A stretch of 64,000 nucleotides of DNA from Streptomyces sp. LUP30 (GCF_001746365.1 NZ_MJAJ01000027.1:1-64000), one strand, 5' to 3'; shown: positions 43,981-52,494, counted from the first letter of the stretch. Notes: generated from the letters alone by a model not told the origin. Numbers and translations are program-made.

Positions 43981-44688
43981 ATGACGAGCCCGGAAGACCA
44001 GACACCAGCACCGCGGCCCTCGGGGCCCTCGGAACCCTCGGGTCCCGAGATCAGGGACCGCGTGTACCGGTCGTCCGCGGGCATCGCCGGCGGTGTGGTG
44101 ATGCTCGCCCTCGTCGGCTGGCTCGGCATCGACGCGATCGTCGCGGGCGAGGGGCGCACCCCGTGGCTGGCGCTCGCGACGATGATCCTCCTCGTCCCGC
44201 TGATCGTCGCCCTGACCCTGCGGCCCGCCGTGTACGCCGGTCAGGAGCGGATGCGGGTGCGCAACCCCTTCCGGGTGATCGTGCTGCCCTGGGGGCAGAT
44301 CGCCACGCTGCGGTCCGGCTACTCCAACGAGGTCCTCACCCTGGCGGGGACGAAGTTCCAGCTGTGGTCCATCCCCGTCTCGCTGCGCGCCCGCAAGCGG
44401 GCGAACCGCCGGGTGTCGCGCGCGGCGGCCGGGCAGGACGGCCGGGGCGGCCGGACCGCCGGACTCGGCGCGTTCGGCGGCGGCCCGGGGCGCGGGGGCG
44501 CCGCCGCGGCGGACGGTTCCGCGCGCGCCGCTTCCGACCGGGCCATGGAGGACCTGCGCGACCTGTGGGAGGCGCGCGAGAAGGACGAGAGCGCGCAGGG
44601 CGAGGTGAGCGTCCGCTGGGCCTGGGAGATCCTCGGCCCGGCCGCGGCGGGAGCCGTCGTACTGGCGATCCTGATCGCGGTGGGCTGA
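43981..44688 (+). CDS. PH-domain membrane protein
   Basis: 235 residues. Two N-terminal membrane segments (GIAGGVVMLALVGWLGIDAI, WLALATMILLVPLIVALTL), then a bacterial PH-like region (RPAVYAGQERMRVRNPFRVIVLPWGQIATLRSGYSNEVL), a Gly/Ala linker and a C-terminal membrane segment (ILGPAAAGAVVLAILIAVG). Role unknown. CAGAAT 7 bases before ATG 43981 suggests a leaderless transcript. Confidence 0.75.
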   Translation: MTSPEDQTPAPRPSGPSEPSGPEIRDRVYRSSAGIAGGVVMLALVGWLGIDAIVAGEGRTPWLALATMILLVPLIVALTLRPAVYAGQERMRVRNPFRVIVLPWGQIATLRSGYSNEVLTLAGTKFQLWSIPVSLRARKRANRRVSRAAAGQDGRGGRTAGLGAFGGGPGRGGAAAADGSARAASDRAMEDLRDLWEAREKDESAQGEVSVRWAWEILGPAAAGAVVLAILIAVG

Positions 44689-45152
44689 GCGGCGGGGATC
44701 GTCCGGCGGGGGTCGCCCGGCGGGGGGCCTGCGCGGCCGTCCGCGCACGTCCGCCGTGGGTGTGCGGGGGCGCGCCGCCGGGTCCCGCCACAGCACGGTG
44801 ATTGCGGCGGCCGTCCGCTCGTCCGGGTGCGGCCGCCCGAGCCTGCGCTCCAGCAACGGCCAACGGAACGAGTCCAGCCGCCGCAGTCAGCGGCAGCGCC
44901 GGGAAGGCCCACTCCGGGCCCGCAACGCCTTGAGCTCCGAGCCCCCGACGCCCCCCACGCCACCGTCGGCCCCTCCGGCGGACCCGCCCACCGGCAGGCC
45001 GGCCGGGCGGCCCGGAGAGCGGCTGCGCGGGCGGGCGGTGGCCGCTGGGGAGCGCCGTCGGGGTGCCGGTGGCGGGCGCGGTCGTGTTCCTGCGCTGACG
45101 ACCGACGCCGCCGGCCCGCGGGGCGCCGGCGGCGGCCATGACCGCGGCCGGG
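44689..45152. other. GC-rich region without a supported gene
   Basis: 464 bases between the PH-domain and DUF899 genes. Open frames exist on both strands but none has a ribosome site or recognisable family. A minus-strand stretch near 44770-44900 (LLERRLGRPHPDERTAAAITVLWRDP) has protein-like composition and may be a remnant. No operator or terminator is convincing. Confidence 0.4.
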
Positions 45153-45935
45153 TCAGTGGCAGGGGCCCTGTCGGCCGAGGGTGTCCACGGGGGTCGCGTC
45201 GGGGCGGGTCCACTGCGGGACGGGGCGGCTGGTCGGGCCCCAGGTGGCGTTCCCGTCCGCGTCCGAGCGCCAGTACCAGCACGGGTGCTGTCCCTCGGGC
45301 CGACCCTCGGGATTGTCCTCCCAGGTCTCGCCGCGGCCGTACGGCGTCATGTCGAGCAGGGCGAACGACCCGCTGAACGGCTCGTTGCCCCGGCCCGTCG
45401 TGGTGTAGGTGAGGAAGACGCGGTCGCCGTCGCGCAGGAAGCAGCTGAGGTGGCCCATGCCGCCGCCGAGCGGCTCGGCCACGTCGCGTACCGAGTACCA
45501 GGGCTGGGCGTAGCCCATGAAGGCGACGTACGCGGCCACCTCGTCCCACGGGCCGGTGGTCAGGACGGCGAACGACACGCCGCGGGCGTTGAGGTAGACG
45601 GCGTCCCTCAGATGCCAGGCCGCCATGGTGCAGCCCTCGCACTGCCCCTGGTGCGGTGCGCCGTCGTACCACATGTGCTGGTAGACCACGAGCTCGTCGC
45701 GGCCCTGGAACAGGTCCAGGAACGGGACCGGGCCGTCGGGGCCGACGACCTCGGCCGTCCCGTCGAGCTCCACCATCGGCAGTCGGCGGCGGGCCGCGGC
45801 GATGGCGTCACCCTCGCGGGTATGGGCCTTCTCGCGGACCAGGAGCTCGTCGCGGGCGGCCTGCCACGCGGCCGGGTCGACGACGGGCGGGCGGCCGGGC
45901 GGCGTGGCGGTCGGGTGGTCCGGGGCGGTCGTCAT
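45153..45935 (-). CDS. DUF899 family thioredoxin-like protein
   Basis: 260 residues of the DUF899 family. Landmarks: DELLVREKAHTREGDAIAAARRRLPMVEL, LDLFQGRDELVVYQHMWYDG, GQCEGCTMAAWHL with a CxxC pair, and the C-terminal FALLDMTPYGRGETWEDNPEGRP. The fold is predicted to be thioredoxin-like and the reaction is unknown. GGAGG lies just before ATG 45935. It stands between the PH-domain and mutase genes and may be a local insertion relative to the S. coelicolor order I recall. Confidence 0.85.
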   Translation of the reverse strand: MTTAPDHPTATPPGRPPVVDPAAWQAARDELLVREKAHTREGDAIAAARRRLPMVELDGTAEVVGPDGPVPFLDLFQGRDELVVYQHMWYDGAPHQGQCEGCTMAAWHLRDAVYLNARGVSFAVLTTGPWDEVAAYVAFMGYAQPWYSVRDVAEPLGGGMGHLSCFLRDGDRVFLTYTTTGRGNEPFSGSFALLDMTPYGRGETWEDNPEGRPEGQHPCWYWRSDADGNATWGPTSRPVPQWTRPDATPVDTLGRQGPCH

Positions 45936-45966
45936 GGCGTCCTCCGTGGGGTCTGGTGCCGGGCGC

Positions 45967-45999
45967 CGTCGCGGGACGTCGTACGAGACGTCCCACGAC
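45967..45999 (-). terminator. hairpin downstream of the phosphomutase gene
   Basis: GGGACGTC / GACGTCCC with a 6-base loop, extended by CGTCG / CGACG after one mismatch. It lies between the mutase stop and the DUF899 start on the minus strand. Confidence 0.6.
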
Positions 46000-46087
46000 G
46001 GTCACCTGAAGAGACCGGAGAAGCGGCCGGAACTCATCGCGGGCGGGCCGGGAACCCCCTGTGGCGCGGGCCCGCCGGTGCGGGCCC

Positions 46088-47719
46088 TCAGATCCCGGCC
46101 GCGGCCGACAGGTCCTGCTTGATGGTGGCGAGGACGGCGTCCGCCCGGGTGCGCGCGGCCGGCAGGTCGTCGTGGGCGGCGACCGGGATCACGACCTCCA
46201 GGTAGCACTTCAGCTTCGGCTCCGTGCCGCTGGGGCGGACGATGACCCGGGCCCCCTCGAGCGTGTAGCGCAGGCCGTCGGTGGGCGGCAGCGTGTCCGT
46301 GCCCCGGGTGAGGTCCTCCGCCCGGCTGACGGCCAGGCCCGCCAGCGAGGTCGGGGGCTGTGCGCGCAGCCGTTCCATCGCGCGGGCGATGACCGAGAGG
46401 TCCTGCACCCGCACGGACAGCTGGTCGGTGGCGTGCAGACCGTGCTCCACGGCGAGGTCGTCGAGGAGGTCCAGCAGGGTGCGGCCCTGCTCCTTGAGCT
46501 CCGAGGCGAGTTCCGTGACCAGCAGGGCGGCGGTGATGCCGTCCTTGTCGCGCACGCCCTCGGGGTCCACGCAGTAGCCGAGGGCCTCCTCATAGCCGTA
46601 GCGCAGGCCGTCGACGCGGGCGATCCACTTGAAGCCGGTGAGGGTCTCCTCGTGGGGCAGGCCCGCCTTCTGGGCGATGCGGCCGAGCAGGGACGAGGAG
46701 ACGATCGACTCGGCGAACGTGCCCTGCGCGCCCCGGCGGACGAGGTGGGCGGCGAGCAGCGAGCCGACCTCGTCGCCCCGCAGCATGCGCCAGTCGCCCG
46801 CGTGCGGGACGGCCACCGCGCAGCGGTCGGCGTCCGGGTCGTTGGCGATGATCAGGTCGGGGGCGTTCGCGCGGGCCGCGGCGAAGGCGAGGTCCATCGC
46901 GCCGGGCTCTTCCGGGTTGGGGAAGGCCACGGTCGGGAACTCCGGGTCGGGTTCGGCCTGCTCGGCGACGAGGACCGGCGCGGGGAAGCCCGCGCGGGCG
47001 AACGCGGCGAGCAGGACGTCCTTGCCGACGCCGTGCATCGCGGTGTAGACCGTGCGGGCCGTGCGGGGGGACTCCGGGGCGAGGACGGCGTCCGTGCGGG
47101 CCAGGTAGGCGTCGAGGACGGCGTCGTCGAGGGTCTGCCAGCCCCCGTCCGGGCGGGGGACCTCGGCCAGGCCGCCGACGGCGTCGATCTCCGCGGCGAT
47201 CTCGGCGTCGGCGGGCGGCACGATCTGCGAACCGTCGCCCAGGTACACCTTGTAACCGTTGTCGCGGGGCGGGTTGTGGCTGGCCGTGACCTCGACCCCG
47301 GCGACCGCGCCCAGATGCCGTATGGCGAACGCCAGGACGGGGGTGGGCAGCGGGCGGGGCAGGACGGCCGCGCGCAGACCGGCGCCCGTCATGACCGCGG
47401 CCGTGTCGCGGGCGAAGTCGGCGGACTTGTGGCGGGCGTCGTAGCCGATGACGACGAGCCCGCCCTGCTGTCCCTTGGCCTTGAGGTACGCGGCCAGTCC
47501 GGCGGCGGCGCGGATGACGACCGAGCGGTTCATCCGCATGGGGCCGGCCCCCAGCTCGCCGCGCAGGCCTGCGGTGCCGAACTGGAGGGTGCCGCTGAAA
47601 CGGTCGGCGAGTTCGGCGACGTCGCCGGCCTCGATGATCCGGGCCAGCTCGGCGCGGGTCTGCGGGTCCGGGTCCTCGGCGAGCCAGGACCGGGCGCGGG
47701 CGAGGAGATCGTCGTGCAC
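46088..47719 (-). CDS. phosphomannomutase / phosphopentomutase-type enzyme
   Basis: 543-residue alpha-D-phosphohexomutase. TLQFGTAGLRGELGAGP at the N-terminus, phosphoserine loop VEVTASHNPPRDNGYKVYLG, metal site IANDPDADRCAVAV, sugar loop TGFKWIARVDGLRYGYEEALGY and phosphate loop VRPSGTEPKLKCYLEV. Long members of this family include mammalian PGM2, which prefers pentose 1-phosphates. As the next gene after pnp, moving phosphate from C1 to C5 of ribose or deoxyribose is the likely job here, though annotated relatives are usually called phosphomannomutase. GTG 47719 follows cggagg. Confidence 0.88.
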   Translation of the reverse strand: MHDDLLARARSWLAEDPDPQTRAELARIIEAGDVAELADRFSGTLQFGTAGLRGELGAGPMRMNRSVVIRAAAGLAAYLKAKGQQGGLVVIGYDARHKSADFARDTAAVMTGAGLRAAVLPRPLPTPVLAFAIRHLGAVAGVEVTASHNPPRDNGYKVYLGDGSQIVPPADAEIAAEIDAVGGLAEVPRPDGGWQTLDDAVLDAYLARTDAVLAPESPRTARTVYTAMHGVGKDVLLAAFARAGFPAPVLVAEQAEPDPEFPTVAFPNPEEPGAMDLAFAAARANAPDLIIANDPDADRCAVAVPHAGDWRMLRGDEVGSLLAAHLVRRGAQGTFAESIVSSSLLGRIAQKAGLPHEETLTGFKWIARVDGLRYGYEEALGYCVDPEGVRDKDGITAALLVTELASELKEQGRTLLDLLDDLAVEHGLHATDQLSVRVQDLSVIARAMERLRAQPPTSLAGLAVSRAEDLTRGTDTLPPTDGLRYTLEGARVIVRPSGTEPKLKCYLEVVIPVAAHDDLPAARTRADAVLATIKQDLSAAAGI

Positions 47720-48056
47720 GGGAGTCAACCTCCGGTTGCGTGGGGACGCCGGTTGTCTTCCGGCTCGGACCGGTGTCGTCCGGCCCGTCTGGGGTCCCTC
47801 TGGGCGAGTGGTGAGGACGAGGCCTGCTGGGGGGCCGAAGCGGGCTCCCGGGCGGGGCTCCGCGGCGGGGCGGGCGGTTCTCGCGTCTTCCCTCCCGGGC
47901 GGGCGACACCCGGGACGGCGGACCGCTGTGCGGTCGGATCCCCGTGCGCCCGGGGGGCCGGGCACCGGGAGGGCCTCCGCGTCGCGATGCGCCCCGCCGG
48001 CCGCCGCGCTGATCGGATCCGGATCACCGGACGCCCTCCGTGGCCCCGGGGGGCGC
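47720..48056. other. gap between pnp and the phosphomutase gene
   Basis: 337 GC-rich bases. No gene, operator or clear terminator found. If pnp and the mutase are cotranscribed this is an unusually long spacer; a separate promoter cannot be excluded. Confidence 0.4.
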
Positions 48057-48881
48057 TCAGATGCGGCCGAGCACCTGCGCCAGCAGCGAGCCCATGCGCG
48101 TCGCGCTGTCGCGACCGGCCTGCAGGACCTCTTCGTGGTTCAGCGGCTCGCCCGTCATGCCGGCGGCGAGGTTGGTGACGAGGGAGATGCCGAGCACCTC
48201 GGCCCCCGCCTCGCGCGCGGCGATGGCCTCCAGCACCGTCGACATGCCCACCAGGTCCGCCCCGATGGTGCGCGCCATGCGGATCTCGGCCGGGGTCTCG
48301 TAGTGCGGGCCGGGGAACTGGGCGTAGACGCCCTCTTCCAGCGTGGCGTCGATCTCCTTGCACAGGGCGCGCAGCCGCGGCGAGTACAGGTCCGTCAGGT
48401 CGACGAAGTTCGCGCCGACGACGGGAGAGGTCGCCGTGAGGTTGATGTGGTCGCTGATCAGCACCGGCTGACCGGGGCGCATGCCCTCGCGCAGGCCGCC
48501 GCAGCCGTTGGTCAGCACGATCGTCTTGCAGCCGGCCGCCACCGCGGTGCGGACGCCGTGGGCGACGGCGGCGACGCCGCGGCCCTCGTAGTAGTGGGTG
48601 CGGCCCAGGAAGACGAGCGCCCGCTTCTCGCCCATCTGGTAGGAGCGGATCTTGCCGCCGTGGCCCTCGACCGCGGGCGGCGGGAAGCCGGGCAGCTCGG
48701 TGACCTGGAACTCTGCGTCGGGGGCGCCCAGCGCGTCCACGGCCGGAGCCCAGCCGGAGCCCATCACGAGGGCGACGTCGTGGGTCTCGGCGCCGGTCAG
48801 TTCGCGCAGGCGCGCGGCGGCGGCGTCGGCGGCGGCGTGCGGGTCGCCCTGGATGTCGTCCGGGAGAAGAGATGCGTTCAC
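48057..48881 (-). CDS. purine nucleoside phosphorylase
   Basis: 274-residue trimeric-class phosphorylase splitting inosine and guanosine (and deoxy forms) to base and pentose 1-phosphate. Phosphate site VALVMGSGWAP and FLGRTHYYEGRG; base site LTNGCGGLREGM, GVYAQFPGPHYETPAEIRMARTIGADLVGMSTV with Glu and Met; LGISLVTNLAAGM and LNHEEVLQAG. GTG 48881 follows a -10 box by 7 bases. It takes up the product of add. The palindrome at 48907 links it to the nucleoside regulon. Confidence 0.95.
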   Translation of the reverse strand: MNASLLPDDIQGDPHAAADAAAARLRELTGAETHDVALVMGSGWAPAVDALGAPDAEFQVTELPGFPPPAVEGHGGKIRSYQMGEKRALVFLGRTHYYEGRGVAAVAHGVRTAVAAGCKTIVLTNGCGGLREGMRPGQPVLISDHINLTATSPVVGANFVDLTDLYSPRLRALCKEIDATLEEGVYAQFPGPHYETPAEIRMARTIGADLVGMSTVLEAIAAREAGAEVLGISLVTNLAAGMTGEPLNHEEVLQAGRDSATRMGSLLAQVLGRI

Positions 48882-48888
48882 GCGACTG

Positions 48889-48894
48889 AGGGTA
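48889..48894 (-). promoter_or_regulatory. -10 box TACCCT of pnp (leaderless)
   Basis: Read on the minus strand, TACCCT is 7 bases from GTG 48881, and no ribosome site is present. Confidence 0.5.
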
Positions 48895-48906
48895 GCCGCT
48901 TCCGGC

Positions 48907-48918
48907 CTACGCGCGTAG
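48907..48918. promoter_or_regulatory. putative nucleoside-regulon operator upstream of pnp
   Basis: Perfect palindrome CTACGCGCGTAG, 12 bases before the -10 box, so over the -35 region. Confidence 0.7.
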
Positions 48919-48986
48919 ATGCCGAAGCCGACGGGATGGCGATCGTTGTCTTGTCGTTTCCAACGAGGAGGGGCCGCCTGCGCCGG

Positions 48987-49265
48987 TCAGTCGTCCGTGA
49001 TCAGCACGTCCTTGTCGTTGAAGACTTCGACGATGAAGATCAACAGGCGTCCGCGGCTGATCGTGTACTCCACGAGGACGTTCTGTGTGAGGCGGATCGT
49101 CCGGTCGTCACCGGTGGAGCTTATGGGGCGGGACACGGACAGGAACGGGTCCCGGGCCAGCAGGGCGATGCCCTTGTCGAACGCCATGCGTTGCCGGTCG
49201 TCGAGCCGGTCGCGGGCCTCGGCGGCCTGCACCGTGTAGTAGACGTCGTACGTTGTGGGGGTCAT
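48987..49265 (-). CDS. RelE/ParE-like toxin-family protein, no visible antitoxin
   Basis: 92 residues. The pattern of two helices (AAEARDRLDDRQRMAFDKGIALLARDP), a strand with a basic residue (DRTIRLTQNVLVEYTIS) and a final strand (RLLIFIVEVFNDKDVLITDD) resembles the ParE/RelE fold. Neither flanking gap (49 and about 100 bases) has room for an antitoxin with a start site, so it may be solitary or a non-toxic relative. GC is slightly lower than its neighbours. Confidence 0.6.
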   Translation of the reverse strand: MTPTTYDVYYTVQAAEARDRLDDRQRMAFDKGIALLARDPFLSVSRPISSTGDDRTIRLTQNVLVEYTISRGRLLIFIVEVFNDKDVLITDD

Positions 49266-49314
49266 GCCGTCTCCCGTTGCCGCGTCGATTCCTCGAGTGT
49301 AGGAGTCGGGCCTC

Positions 49315-49752
49315 TCAGCAGGGCCGCTTCCGCAGCTCCATCACGTAATCGTGTGGCGCCCCGGCCGATTCGGCCGCGTCGGCGACCTCGCCCAGGTACC
49401 GGGCCGACGGCAGACCGCCCTCGTAGCCGTTCAGGACGTACATCCAGGCGGACTCCTCGCCCTCCAGCGTGTGCACCCGCACCCGGGCCCGCCGGTAGAT
49501 GCCGAGGCCCACGCCCTCCCAGCGGTCCAGGGACTCCTCGTCCATGGGGGCGACGTCGTACAGCGCGACGAAGACCTGCGCGCCGGGGTCCTCCACGACC
49601 GTGGCCAGCGCCCCCTCCCAGCCCAACTGCTCGCCGCCGAACGTCAGCCGCCAGCCGTTCAGCCAGCCGGTGGCGCGCAGCGGCGAGTGGGGAGCGCGGC
49701 GGGTCATCAGCCGCGCGTCGAGGTTGCCGGCGTACGCGGCGTAGAGCGACAT
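49315..49752 (-). CDS. gamma-glutamylcyclotransferase-fold protein
   Basis: 145 residues. The N-terminal YAAYAGNLDARLM is a variant of the YxSYGSNL loop, followed by GWRLTFGGE, VFVALYDVAPMDEESLDRWEG (catalytic Glu region) and AWMYVLNGYE. It releases 5-oxoproline from gamma-glutamyl amines in known members; the substrate here is open. ATG 49752 follows gcaaggag-like sequence read on the minus strand. Confidence 0.82.
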   Translation of the reverse strand: MSLYAAYAGNLDARLMTRRAPHSPLRATGWLNGWRLTFGGEQLGWEGALATVVEDPGAQVFVALYDVAPMDEESLDRWEGVGLGIYRRARVRVHTLEGEESAWMYVLNGYEGGLPSARYLGEVADAAESAGAPHDYVMELRKRPC

Positions 49753-49848
49753 GCAAGGAGAGTACGGCAGTGGGCGCGGGCGTCACTCTGGTCACAGTCC
49801 CGGCGTCCGCGGCCCCCGGGGCGGTAGCACCGCGGCCGGTACGGGAGA

Positions 49849-51297
49849 ATGGAACATGTGACTCGGATCGTGATCATCGGTGGCGGACCCGGCGGCTATG
49901 AGGCGGCCCTGGTGGCCGCGCAGCTCGGCGCGGAGGTGACCGTCGTCGACTGCGACGGTCTGGGCGGGGCGTCGGTGCTGACCGACTGCGTGCCGTCGAA
50001 GACCCTGATCGCCACGGCCGAGGTGATGACCACCTTCGACTCCTCCTACGAGGAGCTCGGCATCATCGTCGCCGACGACACCCCGCCGCTGGAGCAGGCG
50101 GCCCGGGTCGTCGGGGTCGACCTCGGCAAGGTCAACCGCCGTGTGAAGCGCCTCGCGCTCGCCCAGTCGCACGACATCACCGCCTCCGTCACCCGGGCCG
50201 GCGCCCGCGTCCTGCGCGGCCGCGGCCGGCTGGAGGGCATGCAGGCCCTCGACGGCTCCCGCAAGGTCGTGGTCAGCGCCGCCGACGGCACGGAGGAGAC
50301 GCTCACCGCGGACGCCGTGCTCCTCGCCACCGGCGCCCACCCGCGCGAGCTGCCGGACGCCCAGCCCGACGGCGAGCGCATCCTGAACTGGACCCAGGTC
50401 TACGACCTCGCCGAGCTGCCCGAGGAGCTCATCGTCGTCGGCTCGGGCGTCACCGGCGCGGAGTTCGCCGGCGCCTACCAGGCCCTCGGCTCCAAGGTCA
50501 CCCTCGTCTCCTCCCGCGATCGCGTGCTGCCTGGCGAGGACCCGGACGCGGCGGCCGTCCTGGAGGACGTCTTCCGCCGCCGCGGCATGCACGTCATGGC
50601 CCGCTCGCGCGCCGAGTCCGCCAAACGGGTCGGCGACCGGGTCGAGGTCACGCTGTCCGACGGCCGCGTCATCACCGGCTCGCACTGCCTCATGGCCGTC
50701 GGCGCCATCCCCAACAGCGAGGGGATGGGGCTGGAGGAGGCGGGCGTCAAGGTCCGCGAGTCCGGGCACATCTGGACCGACAAGGTCAGCCGGACCACCG
50801 CGCCGGGCGTGTACGCCGCCGGGGACGTGACCGGGATCTTCGCCCTGGCCTCCGTCGCCGCCATGCAGGGCCGCATCGCCATGTACCACTTCCTCGGCGA
50901 CGCGGTGGCCCCGCTCAACCTCAAGACCGTGTCCTCCAACGTCTTCACCGACCCCGAGATCGCCACCGTCGGCTACAGCCAGGCCGACGTGGACGGCGGG
51001 AAGATCGACGCCCGGGTCGTCAAGCTGCCGCTGCTGCGCAACCCGCGCGCCAAGATGCAGGGCATCCGCGACGGCTTCGTCAAGATCTTCTGCCGCCCCG
51101 GCACCGGGATCGTCGTCGGCGGGGTGGTCGTGGCCCCGCGCGCCTCGGAACTGATCCACCCCATCTCGATCGCCGTCGACAACAACCTGACGGTCGAACA
51201 GATCGCGAACGCGTTCACCGTGTACCCGTCCCTTTCCGGGTCGATCGCAGAGGTGGCGCGGCAGCTGCACACCCGCAAGACGGCGGGCGAGGCCTGA
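49849..51297 (+). CDS. LpdA-like NAD(P)H quinone dehydrogenase
   Basis: 482-residue flavoprotein disulfide reductase relative. FAD site RIVIIGGGPGGYEAALVAAQLGAEV, second dinucleotide site ELIVVGSGVTGAEFAG, and C-terminal GVYAAGDVTGIFALASVAAMQGR. At the redox site the usual CxxxxC reads GGASVLTDCVPSK, with one Cys only, so it cannot be a lipoamide dehydrogenase. That change is typical of the mycobacterial LpdA-type quinone reductases. GTG 49858 may be the real start, because GAGAAT lies 7 bases upstream of it; ATG 49849 is given as the outer limit. Confidence 0.88.
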   Translation: MEHVTRIVIIGGGPGGYEAALVAAQLGAEVTVVDCDGLGGASVLTDCVPSKTLIATAEVMTTFDSSYEELGIIVADDTPPLEQAARVVGVDLGKVNRRVKRLALAQSHDITASVTRAGARVLRGRGRLEGMQALDGSRKVVVSAADGTEETLTADAVLLATGAHPRELPDAQPDGERILNWTQVYDLAELPEELIVVGSGVTGAEFAGAYQALGSKVTLVSSRDRVLPGEDPDAAAVLEDVFRRRGMHVMARSRAESAKRVGDRVEVTLSDGRVITGSHCLMAVGAIPNSEGMGLEEAGVKVRESGHIWTDKVSRTTAPGVYAAGDVTGIFALASVAAMQGRIAMYHFLGDAVAPLNLKTVSSNVFTDPEIATVGYSQADVDGGKIDARVVKLPLLRNPRAKMQGIRDGFVKIFCRPGTGIVVGGVVVAPRASELIHPISIAVDNNLTVEQIANAFTVYPSLSGSIAEVARQLHTRKTAGEA

Positions 51298-51485
51298 CAG
51301 CCGCTTGCGGCGGCCCGGTGGACTCCGCCCCGGTCATGGGGAGTTGACGGCGTGGGCGCACCCGGTCGCCGGACTGTGCGGGAGGCATGTGCACCGGAGT
51401 TGCGCCTTATACCACCGGCCGTCCCTCTGTGCGAACAACTTCTACTATTCGGCGCAAAGAGCTGAAAGCAGACGGTCGTCCGCGT

Positions 51486-51491
51486 TACTGT
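51486..51491 (+). promoter_or_regulatory. -10 box TACTGT of the DeoR-family gene (leaderless)
   Basis: TACTGT ends 7 bases before GTG 51499. CTGAAA at 51462-51467 is a fair -35 with an 18-base spacer. No copy of the nucleoside palindrome is present. Confidence 0.55.
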
Positions 51492-51498
51492 CAGTTTC

Positions 51499-52464
51499 GT
51501 GTTCGCTGCAGAACGTCGCCAATTGATCCTCGAAATGGTGCGAGCGAACGGGGCCGTGTCGCTCCGTGAACTCGCCCGCGTCGTCCAGACCTCCGAAGTG
51601 ACCGTACGGCGGGACGTGCGCGCACTGGAGGCAGAAGGACTCCTCGACCGCCGGCACGGCGGTGCGGTATTGCCGGGCGGGTTCACGCGAGAATCCGGCT
51701 TTCCGCAGAAATCCCATCTCGCGACCGCTGAAAAGACCGCCATCGCGGACCTCGCCGCGGGCTTCGTCGAAGAGGGCGAGGCCATCGTGGTCGGGGCGGG
51801 CACCACGACCCAGGAGCTGGCCCGCCGGCTCGCCCGGGTGCCCGGACTGACCGTCGTCACCAACTCCCTGCTGGTGGCACAGGCGTTGGCCCATGCCAAC
51901 CGGGTGGAGGTCGTGATGACCGGCGGCACCCTGCGCGGCTCCAACTACGCCCTCGTCGGGAGCGGCGCCGAGCAGTCCCTGCAGGGGCTGCGGGTGTCGC
52001 GGGCCTTCCTCTCCGGGAGCGGACTGACCGCCGAGCGCGGGCTGTCCACGTCCAACATGCTGTCGGCGTCCGTGGACCGGGCCCTGGTGCAGGCCGCCGC
52101 CGAGGTCGTGGTCCTCGCCGACCACACCAAGCTCGGCACCGACACCATGTTCCAGACGGTGCCCACGGACCTCATCACCCGGCTGGTGACCGACGAGCCG
52201 CCCGCGCACGACGACCGCGCCGCCACCGAACTGCAGGCCCTGGCGGACCAGGGGGTGCAGATCGCCGTGGCCGGGGCGTCGGGAGGCCAGGGGGGTGACG
52301 CGGTCCCGGCGCGCCACCAGCAGCAGCGTCGGGACGTACCGCTGCCGGCCCCCCGGCGGGGCCAGATCCCGGGCACTCCGGCGGGGCTCCGCGCGGCCTC
52401 GATGCTGGGCGAGCAGTCCCCCGCCGGGGAGCGGGCCCGGGTCGCGGACCTGCGCCGTCGCTGA
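51499..52464 (+). CDS. DeoR-family transcriptional repressor
   Basis: 321 residues. DeoR-type helix-turn-helix at the N-terminus (RRQLILEMVRANGAVSLRELARVVQTSEVTVRRDVRALEAEGLLDRRHGGAVL), then the sugar-phosphate-binding domain (IVVGAGTTTQELARRLA, VVTNSLLVAQAL, MTGGTLRGSNYALVG, VVVLADHTKLGTDTM). Relatives sense phosphorylated sugars, so pentose or deoxyribose phosphates are possible effectors. The last 65 residues are a low-complexity Arg/Pro tail absent from ordinary 255-residue members. It is near the pnp/deoC genes, which makes it a candidate for the CTACGCGCGTAG regulon. Confidence 0.88.
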   Translation: MFAAERRQLILEMVRANGAVSLRELARVVQTSEVTVRRDVRALEAEGLLDRRHGGAVLPGGFTRESGFPQKSHLATAEKTAIADLAAGFVEEGEAIVVGAGTTTQELARRLARVPGLTVVTNSLLVAQALAHANRVEVVMTGGTLRGSNYALVGSGAEQSLQGLRVSRAFLSGSGLTAERGLSTSNMLSASVDRALVQAAAEVVVLADHTKLGTDTMFQTVPTDLITRLVTDEPPAHDDRAATELQALADQGVQIAVAGASGGQGGDAVPARHQQQRRDVPLPAPRRGQIPGTPAGLRAASMLGEQSPAGERARVADLRRR

Positions 52465-52472
52465 TCTCGGCG

Positions 52473-52494
52473 GTCGACGACGCCGGTCGTCGAC
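52473..52494. terminator. hairpin after the DeoR-family gene
   Basis: Perfect 9-bp stem GTCGACGAC / GTCGTCGAC with a 4-base loop, 8 bases after the stop. Confidence 0.65.

Noticed and set aside
45607..45662. CxxC of the DUF899 protein as evidence for a thioredoxin partner system
   Set aside because: Only the family resemblance is supported; no reductase or partner gene is adjacent.
49266..49314. Antitoxin gene upstream of the RelE-like gene
   Set aside because: Only 49 bases with no start codon and ribosome site; the next gene is a gamma-glutamylcyclotransferase-fold protein.
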